34,690 nucleotides of DNA from NBML01 sp029939535. Lineage in GTDB: Bacteria > Desulfobacterota > Desulfobacteria > Desulfobacterales > Desulfobacteraceae. The stretch's first letter is position 1; each line of letters begins with the position of its first letter. The notes under the pieces were generated by a model, which worked only from the letters and a program-made list of their open reading frames with translations, ran no database searches and was not told the origin of the DNA. Of this stretch, positions 1 to 8,057 are shown piece by piece. The stretch is taken from assembly GCA_029939535.1 (NCBI GenBank), contig JAOZST010000016.1, positions 1 to 34,690 on the forward strand, read 5' to 3'. Made by a program: the position numbers and the translations under genes.

Positions 1-1
1 C

Positions 2-55
2 AGGGAGGGCGGCCGTACTGTGGGCGCCGGTGTTATCGGTGAAATTGTTGAATAA
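2..55 (+). CDS. tuf: Elongation factor Tu, C-terminal end (partial)
   Basis: Only the last 17 codons are in the window. They read REGGRTVGAGVIGEIVE followed by TAA, which is the standard EF-Tu C-terminus. EF-Tu delivers aminoacyl-tRNA to the ribosome as a GTP complex. It lies 15 nt upstream of rpsJ, the usual tuf-rpsJ junction of the str/S10 clusters, so the ribosomal genes may be read through from a str-type promoter outside the window. Confidence 0.93.
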   Translation, partial: REGGRTVGAGVIGEIVE

Positions 56-70
56 GAAAGAACTAATATC

Positions 71-379
71 ATGTTGAAAACGAAAATACGAATCAGGCTC
101 AAGGCCTATGATCACAAATTGCTTGATCAGTCGTCGGTGGATATTGTTGATACCGCAAGAAAAACCGGAGCCAGAATAGTGGGTCCTGTACCATTACCAA
201 CAAGGATTAATAAGTTTACGGTTCTGCGTTCTCCCCATGTGAACAAAAAATCACGTGAGCAGTTTGAAATCAGGACACACAAGCGGATGATGGATATTCT
301 TGAGCCAACTCAGCAGACAGTTGATGCACTGATGAAGTTGGATCTTTCGCCCGGCGTTGATGTGGAAATTAAATTATAG
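71..379 (+). CDS. rpsJ: 30S ribosomal protein S10 (uS10)
   Basis: This 102-residue protein has the usual S10 length. It carries the family signatures GARIVGPVPLPT and the following FTVLRSPHVNKKSREQFE loop. S10 sits in the head of the 30S subunit. From general knowledge it also acts as NusE, pairing with NusB in transcription antitermination. It is the first gene of the S10 block and the Shine-Dalgarno is weak (AAGAAAG, some distance before the ATG). Nothing unusual is seen in the protein. Confidence 0.98.
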   Translation: MLKTKIRIRLKAYDHKLLDQSSVDIVDTARKTGARIVGPVPLPTRINKFTVLRSPHVNKKSREQFEIRTHKRMMDILEPTQQTVDALMKLDLSPGVDVEIKL

Positions 380-399
380 TCCAATAGCAGGAACAAATT

Positions 400-1029
400 A
401 TGAGCGCAATACTTGGAAAAAAAATCGGGATGACCAATGTGTTTTCCCCAGAAGGAAAACTCGTTCCTGTTACCGTGGTACAGGTCGGACCATGTGTGGT
501 TACCCAGGTTAAAACAATGGAAACAGATGGGTATACAGCACTTCAATTGGGTTTTGATGAAAAACCTGTTGAAAAGCTTAACAAACCTGTGGCCGGTCAT
601 TTAAAAAAAGCGTGTGGCAAAGGGTTCAGGGTTCTGAGAGAGTTTAGAACCGATAATGTTGAAGATGTTGAAGCCGGTACAACCCTGGGAGTAGATATGT
701 TCTCAGTGGGAGACAAGGTAAACATATCCGGGACCTCAAAAGGTAGAGGTTTTCAAGGCACAATTAAAAGACACGGATTCAGCCGTGGACCTGAAACCCA
801 TGGTAGCAGGAATCATAGAAAACCAGGTTCCGTTGGTAACAGTGCCTGGCCGGGCAGGATTATCAAAGGTAAAAAAATGCCGGGCCACATGGGTGTTAAC
901 CGGGAAACTATAAAGAATTTAAAAATTGTAGATATTAAGCATGAAGATAATCTGTTATTGGTCAAAGGCGCTGTGCCTGGCTGGAAAACAGGTATACTTG
1001 AAGTGCATAAGGCTGACACAAAAAAATAA
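400..1029 (+). CDS. rplC: 50S ribosomal protein L3 (uL3)
   Basis: The 209 residues match the usual L3 length. The long loop that reaches the peptidyl-transferase centre is clear at about residues 125-165 (GRGFQGTIKRHGF, THGSRNHRKPGS, IKGKKMPGHMG). The C-terminal LLLVKGAVPG motif is also present. L3 is an early assembly protein of 23S rRNA. The residue after GSVG, where the gamma-proteobacterial protein has a methylated Gln, is Asn here. An AGGA ribosome-binding site precedes the ATG. Its stop codon is followed by an unusually long, structured spacer before rplD. Confidence 0.98.
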   Translation: MSAILGKKIGMTNVFSPEGKLVPVTVVQVGPCVVTQVKTMETDGYTALQLGFDEKPVEKLNKPVAGHLKKACGKGFRVLREFRTDNVEDVEAGTTLGVDMFSVGDKVNISGTSKGRGFQGTIKRHGFSRGPETHGSRNHRKPGSVGNSAWPGRIIKGKKMPGHMGVNRETIKNLKIVDIKHEDNLLLVKGAVPGWKTGILEVHKADTKK

Positions 1030-1139
1030 GTTGCGCACCTTCGGGTGTCCGTCGGTTTTGTAAAAGATGAAAACGCGGCTATGGGTATTGCAGTTAAACT
1101 GCAGTGATGCATAGCTGATCAAAATTTAAGAGGAAGAAT
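1030..1139 (+). promoter_or_regulatory. Structured rplC-rplD spacer (candidate leader or attenuator)
   Basis: This 110-nt spacer is the longest in the cluster; most others are 1-60 nt. It contains a hairpin with a C(UUCG)G tetraloop (CACC 1036-1039, TTCG 1040-1043, GGTG 1044-1047). A second perfect hairpin follows (TGCAGT 1089-1094, loop TAA, ACTGCA 1098-1103). The rplD ribosome-binding site AGGA is at 1131-1134. L4 is known to autoregulate the S10 operon in enterobacteria through a leader RNA, so a control element just ahead of rplD is plausible. No U-tract follows either hairpin, so a simple terminator is unlikely. Confidence 0.4.
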
Positions 1140-1760
1140 ATGGCTGCTGTCGATGTATTAAACAGTGCAGGTAGTAAAGTGTCTGAAGCAGAGCTTATTG
1201 ACGAGATATTCAGCATACCGGTTAAGACAAGCATTCTTCATGAAGTAGTTAGATCCCAGCTCGCTGCAAAGCGGGAAGGGACTGCTGCGTCTAAGACAAG
1301 AGGTATGATTGCAGGTAGTACTAGAAAGCTTTTCAGACAGAAAGGGACCGGAAATGCACGTGCCGGTAGTGTGAAGTCTCCCTTGAGAAAGGGTGGGGGG
1401 GTGATTTTCGGCCCGTCCCAGCGTTCGTTTGCTTATAAAGTGCCTAAAAAGGTGCGCAGGCTTGCCTTAAAAATGGCATTAAGCAGTAAGTTGGTAGACA
1501 ACACACTTTTTGTTATAGATGATTTTAAACTTCAAGAAATCAAAACCAAAGCCTTGGTTGAGATTCTGGACACACTAAATCTTCAAGATATTCTTATTGT
1601 TTCAGATACGGAAGATATGAATATTGCTTTGTCATCAAGAAACATTCCTGATGTAAAGGTGATTAAGACTGAGGGTTTGAATGTATATGATATCTTAAAG
1701 TTTAAAAACCTTCTGCTGGTTGAATCAACCATCAAGAATATTGAAGGGAGGTTAAGTTAA
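1140..1760 (+). CDS. rplD: 50S ribosomal protein L4 (uL4)
   Basis: At 206 residues this is typical L4 size. The long RNA-binding loop lies at about residues 45-95 (KTRGMIAGSTRKLFRQKGTG, then GGGVIFGPSQRSF), which lines the peptide exit tunnel. In some bacteria L4 also represses its own operon and inhibits RNase E; that is not visible here. An AGGA ribosome-binding site lies 5 nt before the ATG. rplW follows after a single base, so the two are probably translationally coupled. Confidence 0.98.
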   Translation: MAAVDVLNSAGSKVSEAELIDEIFSIPVKTSILHEVVRSQLAAKREGTAASKTRGMIAGSTRKLFRQKGTGNARAGSVKSPLRKGGGVIFGPSQRSFAYKVPKKVRRLALKMALSSKLVDNTLFVIDDFKLQEIKTKALVEILDTLNLQDILIVSDTEDMNIALSSRNIPDVKVIKTEGLNVYDILKFKNLLLVESTIKNIEGRLS

Positions 1761-1761
1761 C

Positions 1762-2049
1762 ATGAAACTATATGATATTATCAGAGGGCCTGTTGTAACG
1801 GAAAAAACAACCCTTCAAAAAGAGTTGAACAATCAGGTTACATTAAAAGTTGATAAAAGAGCTAATCGAGTCGAAATCAAGGAAGCTGTTGAAAAAAACT
1901 TCAATACCAAAGTTAAACAGATCAGAACGATTCAGGTTAAGGGTAAAGTTAAACAGCGCGGCAGGATTATTGGCAGAAAGAAAGACTGGAAAAAAGCAAT
2001 TGTCACATTGATGCCAGGACAACGAATCGATTTTTTTGAAGGTGTTTAA
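1762..2049 (+). CDS. rplW: 50S ribosomal protein L23 (uL23)
   Basis: This 95-residue protein has the L23 opening (YDIIRGPVVTEKTT) and the RGRIIGRKKDWKKAIVTL segment near the C-terminus. L23 sits at the tunnel exit and docks trigger factor, SRP and the translocon. The start ATG is one base after the rplD stop. Its ribosome-binding site (GGGAGG, 1745-1750) lies inside the 3' end of rplD. Confidence 0.98.
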   Translation: MKLYDIIRGPVVTEKTTLQKELNNQVTLKVDKRANRVEIKEAVEKNFNTKVKQIRTIQVKGKVKQRGRIIGRKKDWKKAIVTLMPGQRIDFFEGV

Positions 2050-2064
2050 ATAAAGAGGCTATAC

Positions 2065-2898
2065 ATGTCAACAATAATCAAGACAAAACCGACATCTCCA
2101 GGTAGGCGTGCTCAGGAATACCTTTCTTTTGAAGAAATTACCAAAACAAAACCTGAAAAAAAGCTAACCAAAAATTTAAACAAACGTGCAGGCAGGAATT
2201 GCTATGGTAGAATTACCAGCAGGCACAGAGGTGGCGGAGCTAAAAAGAAATATAGAATCATTGATTTCAAGAGAGACAAGGATGGGATTCCAGCAAAGGT
2301 TTCTGCCATTGAATATGATCCAAATAGAAGCGCCAGAATAGCACTTCTAGTTTATGCTGACGGGGAGAAAAGATATATTCTTGCTCCCTTGGAAGTAAAG
2401 GTGGGTGATGTGCTTGAAACAGGTCCTGAAGCAGATATCAAGCCTGGTAATTGTATGCCCCTTGAGAATATTCCCACAGGTACCAGAATTCATAATATTG
2501 AGCTGAAAGAGAACAAAGGCGGACAGATCGTTAGAAGTGCAGGCGGGTATGCCAGGCTCATGGCAAAAGAGGGTAAATATGCCCAGGTCCTTCTCCCTTC
2601 CGGTGAAGTTCGAATGATTCATGTAAAATGCAAGGCAACCGTTGGAAGAGTGGGCAATGAAAAACATGGCGATGTTAAAATCGGGAAAGCCGGACGTAGC
2701 AGGTGGATGGGTATACGTCCTTCCGTAAGGGGCGTTGCCATGAACCCTGTTGATCATCCAATGGGTGGTGGTGAAGGTCGTTCCTCAGGTGGCCGACAGC
2801 CCTGTACCCCATGGGGTGTTCCCACCAAGGGGAAAAGAACAAGAAATAATGCCAGAACAGATCAGTATATTGTTAAAAGAAGGGCTAAGAGAAAATAA
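2065..2898 (+). CDS. rplB: 50S ribosomal protein L2 (uL2)
   Basis: The 277 residues are close to the usual 273-276. The N-terminal RNA-binding region holds NKRAGRNCYGRITSRHRGGG. The C-terminal hallmark DHPMGGGEGRSSGGR contains the conserved His required for peptidyl-transferase activity. L2 bridges the two subunits. It sits 15 nt after rplW with an AGAGG ribosome-binding site and precedes rpsS, as in most bacteria. Confidence 0.98.
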   Translation: MSTIIKTKPTSPGRRAQEYLSFEEITKTKPEKKLTKNLNKRAGRNCYGRITSRHRGGGAKKKYRIIDFKRDKDGIPAKVSAIEYDPNRSARIALLVYADGEKRYILAPLEVKVGDVLETGPEADIKPGNCMPLENIPTGTRIHNIELKENKGGQIVRSAGGYARLMAKEGKYAQVLLPSGEVRMIHVKCKATVGRVGNEKHGDVKIGKAGRSRWMGIRPSVRGVAMNPVDHPMGGGEGRSSGGRQPCTPWGVPTKGKRTRNNARTDQYIVKRRAKRK

Positions 2899-2911
2899 TA
2901 GGTGAATAATT

Positions 2912-3187
2912 ATGCCAAGATCATTGAAAAAAGGACCGTATATTGCACCTGACCTTATGAAAAAGGTTCTGGAGGCAAGTAAGTCCACACGCAACAAAGT
3001 TATTAAGACCTGGTCTAGAAGATCAACCATTTTTCCTGAAATGGTGGGTATTACCTTTGCAGTCCATAACGGGAAAAAATTTATTCCTGTTTTTGTTTCT
3101 GAAAACATGGTCGGCCATAAGCTTGGTGAATTTTCACCTACAAGAACATTTTGGGGTCATGCTGGAGACAAAAGAGCCAAACGGTAA
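2912..3187 (+). CDS. rpsS: 30S ribosomal protein S19 (uS19)
   Basis: This 91-residue protein starts MPRSLKKGPYIAPDLMKKV and contains the family core KTWSRRSTIFPEMVG and HKLGEFSPTRTFWGH. S19 lies in the 30S head, forms a complex with S13 and touches the A-site tRNA. Spacing to rplB is 13 nt. Length and sequence look entirely ordinary. Confidence 0.98.
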   Translation: MPRSLKKGPYIAPDLMKKVLEASKSTRNKVIKTWSRRSTIFPEMVGITFAVHNGKKFIPVFVSENMVGHKLGEFSPTRTFWGHAGDKRAKR

Positions 3188-3220
3188 TTTTTCTTCACAT
3201 GAGTAAAGGATACTAGTGAT

Positions 3221-3547
3221 ATGCAAGTAAAAGCAACTACAAGATACGCAAAGATTGCACCATTTAAGCTTCGGTTGCCCATTGATGAAGTAAAAGGCAA
3301 AAATGCTGAGCAGGCCCTGACACTATTAAAGTTTATGCCATTGAAAGCCGCAGGGATAATTTATAAAACCCTGCAGTCAGCAATTGCCAACGCAGAGCAT
3401 AATAATGAGCTGGACGTGGACAACCTGGTTGTGAAGAATATTATCGTCGATCATGGACCTAGCATGAAGCGGTTCAGACCACGTGCCAGGGGGAGAGCCA
3501 GCCGAATTTTGAAACGAACCAGTCATGTAACAGTTATTGTTGAATAA
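3221..3547 (+). CDS. rplV: 50S ribosomal protein L22 (uL22)
   Basis: The 108-residue product has the L22 beta-hairpin signature near its end (GPSMKRFRPRARGRASRI, then RTSHVTVIV). That hairpin lines the exit tunnel and is where macrolide-resistance changes occur in other bacteria; no unusual insertion is seen. It sits 33 nt after rpsS and 25 nt before the TTG start of rpsC. Confidence 0.98.
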   Translation: MQVKATTRYAKIAPFKLRLPIDEVKGKNAEQALTLLKFMPLKAAGIIYKTLQSAIANAEHNNELDVDNLVVKNIIVDHGPSMKRFRPRARGRASRILKRTSHVTVIVE

Positions 3548-3572
3548 ACTGTTCAAATAAGGAGGAACAGGC

Positions 3573-4226
3573 TTGGGCCAGAAAGTACATCCTACCGGAT
3601 TAAGATTAGGCATCATCAGGACATGGGATTCCAGATGGTATGCAGACAAAGAATACGCTGATTTTGTTGAAGAAGATTTCAAGGTCAGAAAATTTTTGAA
3701 AAAAAAATTATTCCATGCTGGAATTTCAAAAATTGAAATTGAACGATTTTCTAAACAGATAAGACTTCGGGTGTTTGCTGCCAGACCTGGTATCATCATC
3801 GGTAAAAAAGGGTCTGAAATAGCATTGCTCAAAAAAGAGCTTGAGAAAATGCTTAAACCAAGCGTTCTTATTGATATTAAAGAAGTCAGACGGCCAGAGA
3901 TTGATGCCCAGCTTGTGGCAGAAAATATTGCCCAGCAGCTGGAAAGACGGATTGCATTCAGAAGGGCCATGAAGCGAAGTGTTTCTTCAGCCATGAGATT
4001 CGGTGCCAAAGGTATAAAGATAATCTGCGCCGGCCGCCTTGGCGGGGCTGAAATGGCAAGAACTGAATGGTACAAAGAAGGACGGATCCCCCTGCATACA
4101 TTGCGGGCAGACGTGGACTACGGATTTATAGAAGCTAGGACCACATATGGAACCATTGGCATCAAGACCTTTATTTTTAAGGGTGAGGTGTTACGTCCTG
4201 GTGAACAGGCTTTGGCGACAAAATAG
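3573..4226 (+). CDS. rpsC: 30S ribosomal protein S3 (uS3), TTG start
   Basis: This 217-residue S3 starts GQKVHPTGLRLG after the initiator. It has the KH-domain loop RPGIIIGKKGSEI (about residues 70-82) and the C-terminal GRLGGAEMARTEWYKEG block. S3 forms part of the mRNA entry tunnel with S4 and S5. The start is TTG at 3573, chosen because the conserved N-terminus begins exactly there and GGAGG (3561-3565) is ideally placed 7 nt upstream. No in-frame ATG fits. Confidence 0.97.
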   Translation: MGQKVHPTGLRLGIIRTWDSRWYADKEYADFVEEDFKVRKFLKKKLFHAGISKIEIERFSKQIRLRVFAARPGIIIGKKGSEIALLKKELEKMLKPSVLIDIKEVRRPEIDAQLVAENIAQQLERRIAFRRAMKRSVSSAMRFGAKGIKIICAGRLGGAEMARTEWYKEGRIPLHTLRADVDYGFIEARTTYGTIGIKTFIFKGEVLRPGEQALATK

Positions 4227-4248
4227 AGGCGATTAGGAGAGAAAGCAA

Positions 4249-4659
4249 ATGCTTAGTCCAAAAAATGTAAAATTCCGTAAAGAGTTCCGGGGTAGAACCA
4301 AAGGGACTCCCCAAAGGGGAAATACCCTGAGCTTTGGTGATTTTGGTCTCCAGGCCATGGAATGCGGATATATAAATGCAAGACAAATTGAAGCGGCAAG
4401 GGTTGCAATGACCAGGCACGCAAAAAGAGCTGGTAAAAGTTGGATCAGATTTTTTCCTGACCACCCGGTTACAAAAAAACCTGCAGAAGTCAGGATGGGT
4501 AAGGGTAAAGGTGCTACAGATGCTTGGGTAGCCAGGATCAAACCCGGAAAAATTCTCTATGAATTGGAAGGGATCCCAAGGGACGTTGCAAAGGAAGCAT
4601 TACGGCTTGCCGCAAGAAAACTTTCCATCAAAACCCGTTTTGTGGAAAGGAGTAAGTAA
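4249..4659 (+). CDS. rplP: 50S ribosomal protein L16 (uL16)
   Basis: At 136 residues this equals the usual length. It opens MLSPKNVKFRKEFRGR and carries the RHAKRAGKSWIRFFPDHPVT and RMGKGKGATDAWVARIKPG signatures. L16 organises the A-site region of the 50S subunit. A GGAGAGAAAG ribosome-binding region precedes the ATG. Only 2 nt separate its stop from rpmC, suggesting coupled translation. Confidence 0.98.
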   Translation: MLSPKNVKFRKEFRGRTKGTPQRGNTLSFGDFGLQAMECGYINARQIEAARVAMTRHAKRAGKSWIRFFPDHPVTKKPAEVRMGKGKGATDAWVARIKPGKILYELEGIPRDVAKEALRLAARKLSIKTRFVERSK

Positions 4660-4661
4660 TT

Positions 4662-4859
4662 ATGAAGACCAGTGAAATTAGAGAAATGGGAAAAGATCAG
4701 ATTAAGGAGAAACTTGTCGATCTCAAGAAAGAACTTTTCAACCTTCGATTTCAAAATGAGGTTGGACAGCTTGAGAATACAACAACGCTTTCAAATGTCA
4801 AAAAAGATATTGCCAGACTCTATACAATATCAAAAGAAATGAATTTTAACATTAGTTAA
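4662..4859 (+). CDS. rpmC: 50S ribosomal protein L29 (uL29)
   Basis: This is a 65-residue, two-helix protein with the L29 pattern: MKTSEIREMGKDQIKEKLVD, then ELFNLRFQNEVGQLENT. L29 lies beside L23 at the tunnel exit. The ribosome-binding site GGAG is within the last codons of rplP. No anomalies are seen. Confidence 0.97.
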   Translation: MKTSEIREMGKDQIKEKLVDLKKELFNLRFQNEVGQLENTTTLSNVKKDIARLYTISKEMNFNIS

Positions 4860-4876
4860 TGTAAAGAGTTATAGAT

Positions 4877-5137
4877 ATGGAAAATATTAAAAAAAATAAA
4901 AAAGAGCTGATTGGTCTGATCGTATCGGATAAAATGGATAAATCTGTGGTAGTTCAGGTTGAAAGATTTGTACAGCATACGGTCTATAAAAAATTCATTA
5001 AGAGGTATAAAAAATACCATGCCCATGATGAAAAAAATGAATGCAGGATTGGTGATGAAGTTAAAATCATCGAAACAAGGCCTTTGAGTAAGCTTAAACG
5101 GTTCCGGGTTACCGAGATTGTTAAAAAAGCGGTTTAG
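4877..5137 (+). CDS. rpsQ: 30S ribosomal protein S17 (uS17)
   Basis: This is an 86-residue OB-fold protein. Recognisable segments are LIGLIVSDKMDKSVVVQVER, KRYKKYHAHDEKNECRIGD and ETRPLSKLKRFRV. S17 is a primary 16S rRNA binder needed early in 30S assembly. It closes the S10 block and is followed 16 nt later by rplN of the spc block. There is no sign of a promoter or terminator between the blocks. Confidence 0.98.
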   Translation: MENIKKNKKELIGLIVSDKMDKSVVVQVERFVQHTVYKKFIKRYKKYHAHDEKNECRIGDEVKIIETRPLSKLKRFRVTEIVKKAV

Positions 5138-5153
5138 CTATAGGAGTTGAAAA

Positions 5154-5522
5154 ATGATTCAGAGTGAAAGCAGACTGACTGTCGCAGATAACTCAGGGGC
5201 AAAGGAACTGTACTGTATCAAGGTACTAGGTGGTTCCAAAAGAAGATATGCCAGTATCGGTGATATCATTGTCGTATCCGTTAAGGAGGCGATTCCCAAT
5301 GCCAAAGTCAGCAAAGGGGACATAGTACAGGCGGTTATCGTAAGAACCAAAAAAGAAATATCCAGACCGGATGGGTCGTCAATCAGATTTGATGACAACT
5401 CTGCAGTCGTTCTAACCAAAAACAACGAACCGGTCGGTACCCGTATCTTTGGTCCGGTGGCAAGGGAATTAAGGGCTAAAAGATTTATGAAAATAGTCTC
5501 TCTGGCCCCTGATGTACTTTAA
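5154..5522 (+). CDS. rplN: 50S ribosomal protein L14 (uL14)
   Basis: At 122 residues this is the usual length. It opens MIQSESRLTVADNSGAKEL and contains VVSVKEAIPNAKVSKGD and the C-terminal KFMKIVSLAPDVL-type end. L14 contributes to an intersubunit bridge and is the docking site for the silencing factor RsfS. A well-placed TAGGAG ribosome-binding site precedes the ATG. Confidence 0.98.
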   Translation: MIQSESRLTVADNSGAKELYCIKVLGGSKRRYASIGDIIVVSVKEAIPNAKVSKGDIVQAVIVRTKKEISRPDGSSIRFDDNSAVVLTKNNEPVGTRIFGPVARELRAKRFMKIVSLAPDVL

Positions 5523-5548
5523 CTATCGGGTTATTGGAGAAAAGATTC

Positions 5549-5878
5549 ATGGAAGCTATAAAGATAAGAATTAAAAAAGATGACAAGGTTAAAGTGCTTA
5601 CCGGTAAAGACAAAGGTAAAATCGGAAAAGTACTCAAGGTGGTAAAAAAAACCAACCGTGTTATAGTTGAAAACATTAATGTTGTTAAAGTCCATCAGAA
5701 ACCCACACAGGCAAATCCACAGGGGGGTATTGTCAATAAAAACATGCCCATCAATGTGTCCAATCTTATGCTCATGTGCAACTCCTGTGTAAAACCTACA
5801 CGTATTGGAATAAAACAACTGGAAGATGGAAAACGGGTCAGAATCTGTAAGAAATGTAACCAACAGATAGATTCTTAA
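5549..5878 (+). CDS. rplX: 50S ribosomal protein L24 (uL24) with CXXC pairs
   Basis: L24 initiates 50S assembly; the KOW motif is visible in KVKVLTGKDKGKIGKV (about residues 13-28). I place the start at the ATG at 5549 (109 residues). An upstream in-frame TTG at 5534 overlaps the GGAG (5535-5538), which is the ribosome-binding site for the ATG. The C-terminal part has C77-X2-C80 and C100-X2-C103, a zinc-ribbon-like arrangement also seen in other bacterial L24 proteins. Confidence 0.96.
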   Translation: MEAIKIRIKKDDKVKVLTGKDKGKIGKVLKVVKKTNRVIVENINVVKVHQKPTQANPQGGIVNKNMPINVSNLMLMCNSCVKPTRIGIKQLEDGKRVRICKKCNQQIDS

Positions 5879-5899
5879 GACCAAAGCCGGAGACAATAA

Positions 5900-6439
5900 A
5901 TGAGTACTCTTAAGGAAAAATATACAAAGGAAGTCGTTCCGAAACTCAGGGAAGCCTTTAATTATCAAAACGAATTAATGGTTCCCAAGTTAGAGAAAAT
6001 TGTACTTAACATGGGGCTTGGTGAAGCAGTTAGAAATCCAAAAATAGTTGATTCAGCCGCCCAGGAACTTACATTGATTGCTGGCCAGAAAACTGTTGTG
6101 ACCAGGGCAAAAAAACCCATTGCAAATTTTAAATTGCGGGCAGATTTACCCATTGGATGCAAGGTAACCCTGCGCCGTGAAAAAATGTACGATTTCTTTG
6201 AAAGACTTGTTAATATAGCATTACCACGTGTAAGGGATTTTAGAGGAATATCTGGAAAAGCCTTTGATGGCCGGGGAAATTACAGCCTGGGTATCACCGA
6301 GCACATCATATTCCCAGAAATTGATTATGACAAGACCGAGACTATTAAAGGTCTTAACATTACGGTTGTGACAACAGCTAAAACTGATGAAGAAGGCAAA
6401 ACTTTCCTGAAACTCATGGGAATGCCCTTCAAAAACTAA
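5900..6439 (+). CDS. rplE: 50S ribosomal protein L5 (uL5)
   Basis: At 179 residues this is exactly typical. Signatures include KLEKIVLNMGLGEAVRNPK, AKKPIANFKLRADLPIGCKV and the GNYSLGITEHIIFPEIDYDK loop. L5 binds 5S rRNA with L18 and forms an intersubunit bridge with S13. It lies 21 nt after rplX and 19 nt before rpsZ. Confidence 0.98.
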   Translation: MSTLKEKYTKEVVPKLREAFNYQNELMVPKLEKIVLNMGLGEAVRNPKIVDSAAQELTLIAGQKTVVTRAKKPIANFKLRADLPIGCKVTLRREKMYDFFERLVNIALPRVRDFRGISGKAFDGRGNYSLGITEHIIFPEIDYDKTETIKGLNITVVTTAKTDEEGKTFLKLMGMPFKN

Positions 6440-6458
6440 GGATCTTAAGGAGGAAAGC

Positions 6459-6644
6459 TTGGCTAAAAAAGCTTTAATCGCAAAGGCGGGAAGAACACCA
6501 AAATTTGGTGTACGTGCGTATAACAGATGCCCCTTATGCGGTAGACCAAGAGGATTTATCAGAAAAGCTGGTATTTGCAGAATTTGTTTCCGGACACTTG
6601 CCTCCCAGGGCAAACTTCCCGGCGTTACCAAATCAAGTTGGTAA
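6459..6644 (+). CDS. rpsZ: 30S ribosomal protein S14 type Z (uS14), TTG start
   Basis: This is the short 61-residue zinc form of S14 with C24-X2-C27 and C40-X2-C43 (RCPLCGRPRG, then CRICFRTLA). It is an essential late-binding protein of the 30S head. Bacteria with several S14 copies often swap the zinc form for a zinc-free one under zinc starvation; no second copy is in this window. The start is TTG at 6459 with AAGGAGG (6447-6453) 5 nt upstream and no alternative ATG. Confidence 0.97.
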   Translation: MAKKALIAKAGRTPKFGVRAYNRCPLCGRPRGFIRKAGICRICFRTLASQGKLPGVTKSSW

Positions 6645-6696
6645 AACCGATTCTGAATACTAATTATAATATCAGCGGATTTTAAGGAGATTTAAA

Positions 6697-7095
6697 ATGG
6701 CAAGTAGTGATCCAATTGCAGATATGCTTACGATCATAAGAAATGGTGGTAAAGCAGGGTCTGATAAAGTGGATATCCCCGGATCAAAGATTAAACTGGA
6801 AATGGTGCGGGTGCTTAAAGAACAAGGATACATCAAGGATTATAAGTTCCTTGAAAATGAAACCCAGGGTTTACTACGGGTTTATTTAAAATATTTTTCC
6901 GAGGGCAAGCCCACAATATATGGTATTGATAGAGTCAGTAAACCTTCCTGCAGGGTTTATAACAAAGCTAAACAGATTAAGCCGGTTTTAAACGGTCTGG
7001 GTATCTCCATCGTTTCAACTTCCAAGGGGTTGATGACGGACAAACAGGCTAAAGAAGCGAACGTCGGCGGTGAAATTCTTTGTAACGTATGGTAA
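6697..7095 (+). CDS. rpsH: 30S ribosomal protein S8 (uS8)
   Basis: This 132-residue protein opens with DPIADMLTIIRNGGKAGSDKV and ends with the family block STSKGLMTDKQAKEANVGGE followed by LCNVW. S8 binds the central domain of 16S rRNA. In E. coli it represses the spc operon by binding mRNA near rplE; the 52-nt spacer before this gene was inspected but shows no obvious S8-type helix. An AAGGAGA ribosome-binding site precedes the ATG. Confidence 0.98.
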   Translation: MASSDPIADMLTIIRNGGKAGSDKVDIPGSKIKLEMVRVLKEQGYIKDYKFLENETQGLLRVYLKYFSEGKPTIYGIDRVSKPSCRVYNKAKQIKPVLNGLGISIVSTSKGLMTDKQAKEANVGGEILCNVW

Positions 7096-7109
7096 GACAG
7101 GAGTAAAAT

Positions 7110-7652
7110 ATGTCTAGAATAGGAAGACAGCCGGTTCAGCTTCCAGATAAGGTAAAAATTACCCTTGATGGAGATATGATTAAAGTTAAAGGTCCCAAAG
7201 GGAACCTTGATCGAAAACTGCACCCGGCAATAGAGATTGAAATCAAAGACAATGTTTTAAATGTTAAAACAGATCTTAACGATAAGAAAAAAATGGCGCT
7301 TCAGGGGCTTTTCAGATCTCTGATCTTTAATATGGTCGCAGGCGTGACCACAGGATATGAAAAGAAACTTCTCCTTTCCGGGATTGGATATAGAGCAGAA
7401 ACCAAGGGGAAAAATCTTGTATTAAATGTTGGGTATTCTAATCCTGTTGATTTTATGCTTCCTGAAGGGATAACTGCCAATGTTGATAAGAACACGGAAA
7501 TTACCCTTACTGGTATAGATAAAGAACTTTTGGGACAGGCAGCAGCAAATATCAGGGATATAAGACCTCCAGAGCCTTATAAAGGCAAAGGCATTATGTA
7601 TTCAGATGAAAGAATTATCAGAAAAGCTGGTAAGACTGCTGGTAAAGACTAA
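7110..7652 (+). CDS. rplF: 50S ribosomal protein L6 (uL6)
   Basis: The 180-residue protein has two similar halves. It opens MSRIGRQPVQLPDKV and shows VKGPKGNLDR in the first repeat. The C-terminal RPPEPYKGKGIMYSDE motif contacts 23S rRNA near the factor-binding site. It sits 14 nt after rpsH. Length and motifs are ordinary. Confidence 0.98.
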   Translation: MSRIGRQPVQLPDKVKITLDGDMIKVKGPKGNLDRKLHPAIEIEIKDNVLNVKTDLNDKKKMALQGLFRSLIFNMVAGVTTGYEKKLLLSGIGYRAETKGKNLVLNVGYSNPVDFMLPEGITANVDKNTEITLTGIDKELLGQAAANIRDIRPPEPYKGKGIMYSDERIIRKAGKTAGKD

Positions 7653-7672
7653 TAGGTGGGAATATAAAGATT

Positions 7673-8041
7673 ATGGGAAATACATCACCAAGGCTTGTAT
7701 CAAGGCTTAAAAGAAAAAAACGAATCAGAAAGAACATTTTCGGAAACCAGGATCGCCCAAGAATGAGTGTGTTTAGAAGTGCAAACCACATCTATGCACA
7801 GATCATCGATGATACAAACGGAACAACTCTTGTATCTGCCTCTACTCTGGATAAAGAGTATAAAGAAAATCCAGTAACAGGCAAAAAACAGGAAATTGCA
7901 AAAGCGGTTGGAAACCTTGTAGGCAAAAGAGCTCTTGATAAAGGAATTACAAAGGTGGTTCTGGACAGGAATGGATTTTTGTATCATGGTCGTATCAAAG
8001 CGCTTTCAGACGCGGCTCGTGAAGCCGGTTTGAAATTCTAA
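7673..8041 (+). CDS. rplR: 50S ribosomal protein L18 (uL18)
   Basis: At 122 residues, L18 is recognised by RLKRKKRIRKNIFGNQDRPR near the N-terminus, FRSANHIYAQIIDD, and the C-terminal FDRNGFLYHGRIKALSDAAR-like block (here VVLDRNGFLYHGRIKALSDA). It carries 5S rRNA into the large subunit with L5. It is followed after 16 nt by the TTG start of rpsE. Confidence 0.98.
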   Translation: MGNTSPRLVSRLKRKKRIRKNIFGNQDRPRMSVFRSANHIYAQIIDDTNGTTLVSASTLDKEYKENPVTGKKQEIAKAVGNLVGKRALDKGITKVVLDRNGFLYHGRIKALSDAAREAGLKF

Positions 8042-8057
8042 ATAAGGAGGAAGACCC

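Noticed and set aside
5534..5548. TTG start for rplX five codons upstream
   Set aside because: That TTG overlaps the GGAG ribosome-binding site used by the ATG at 5549.
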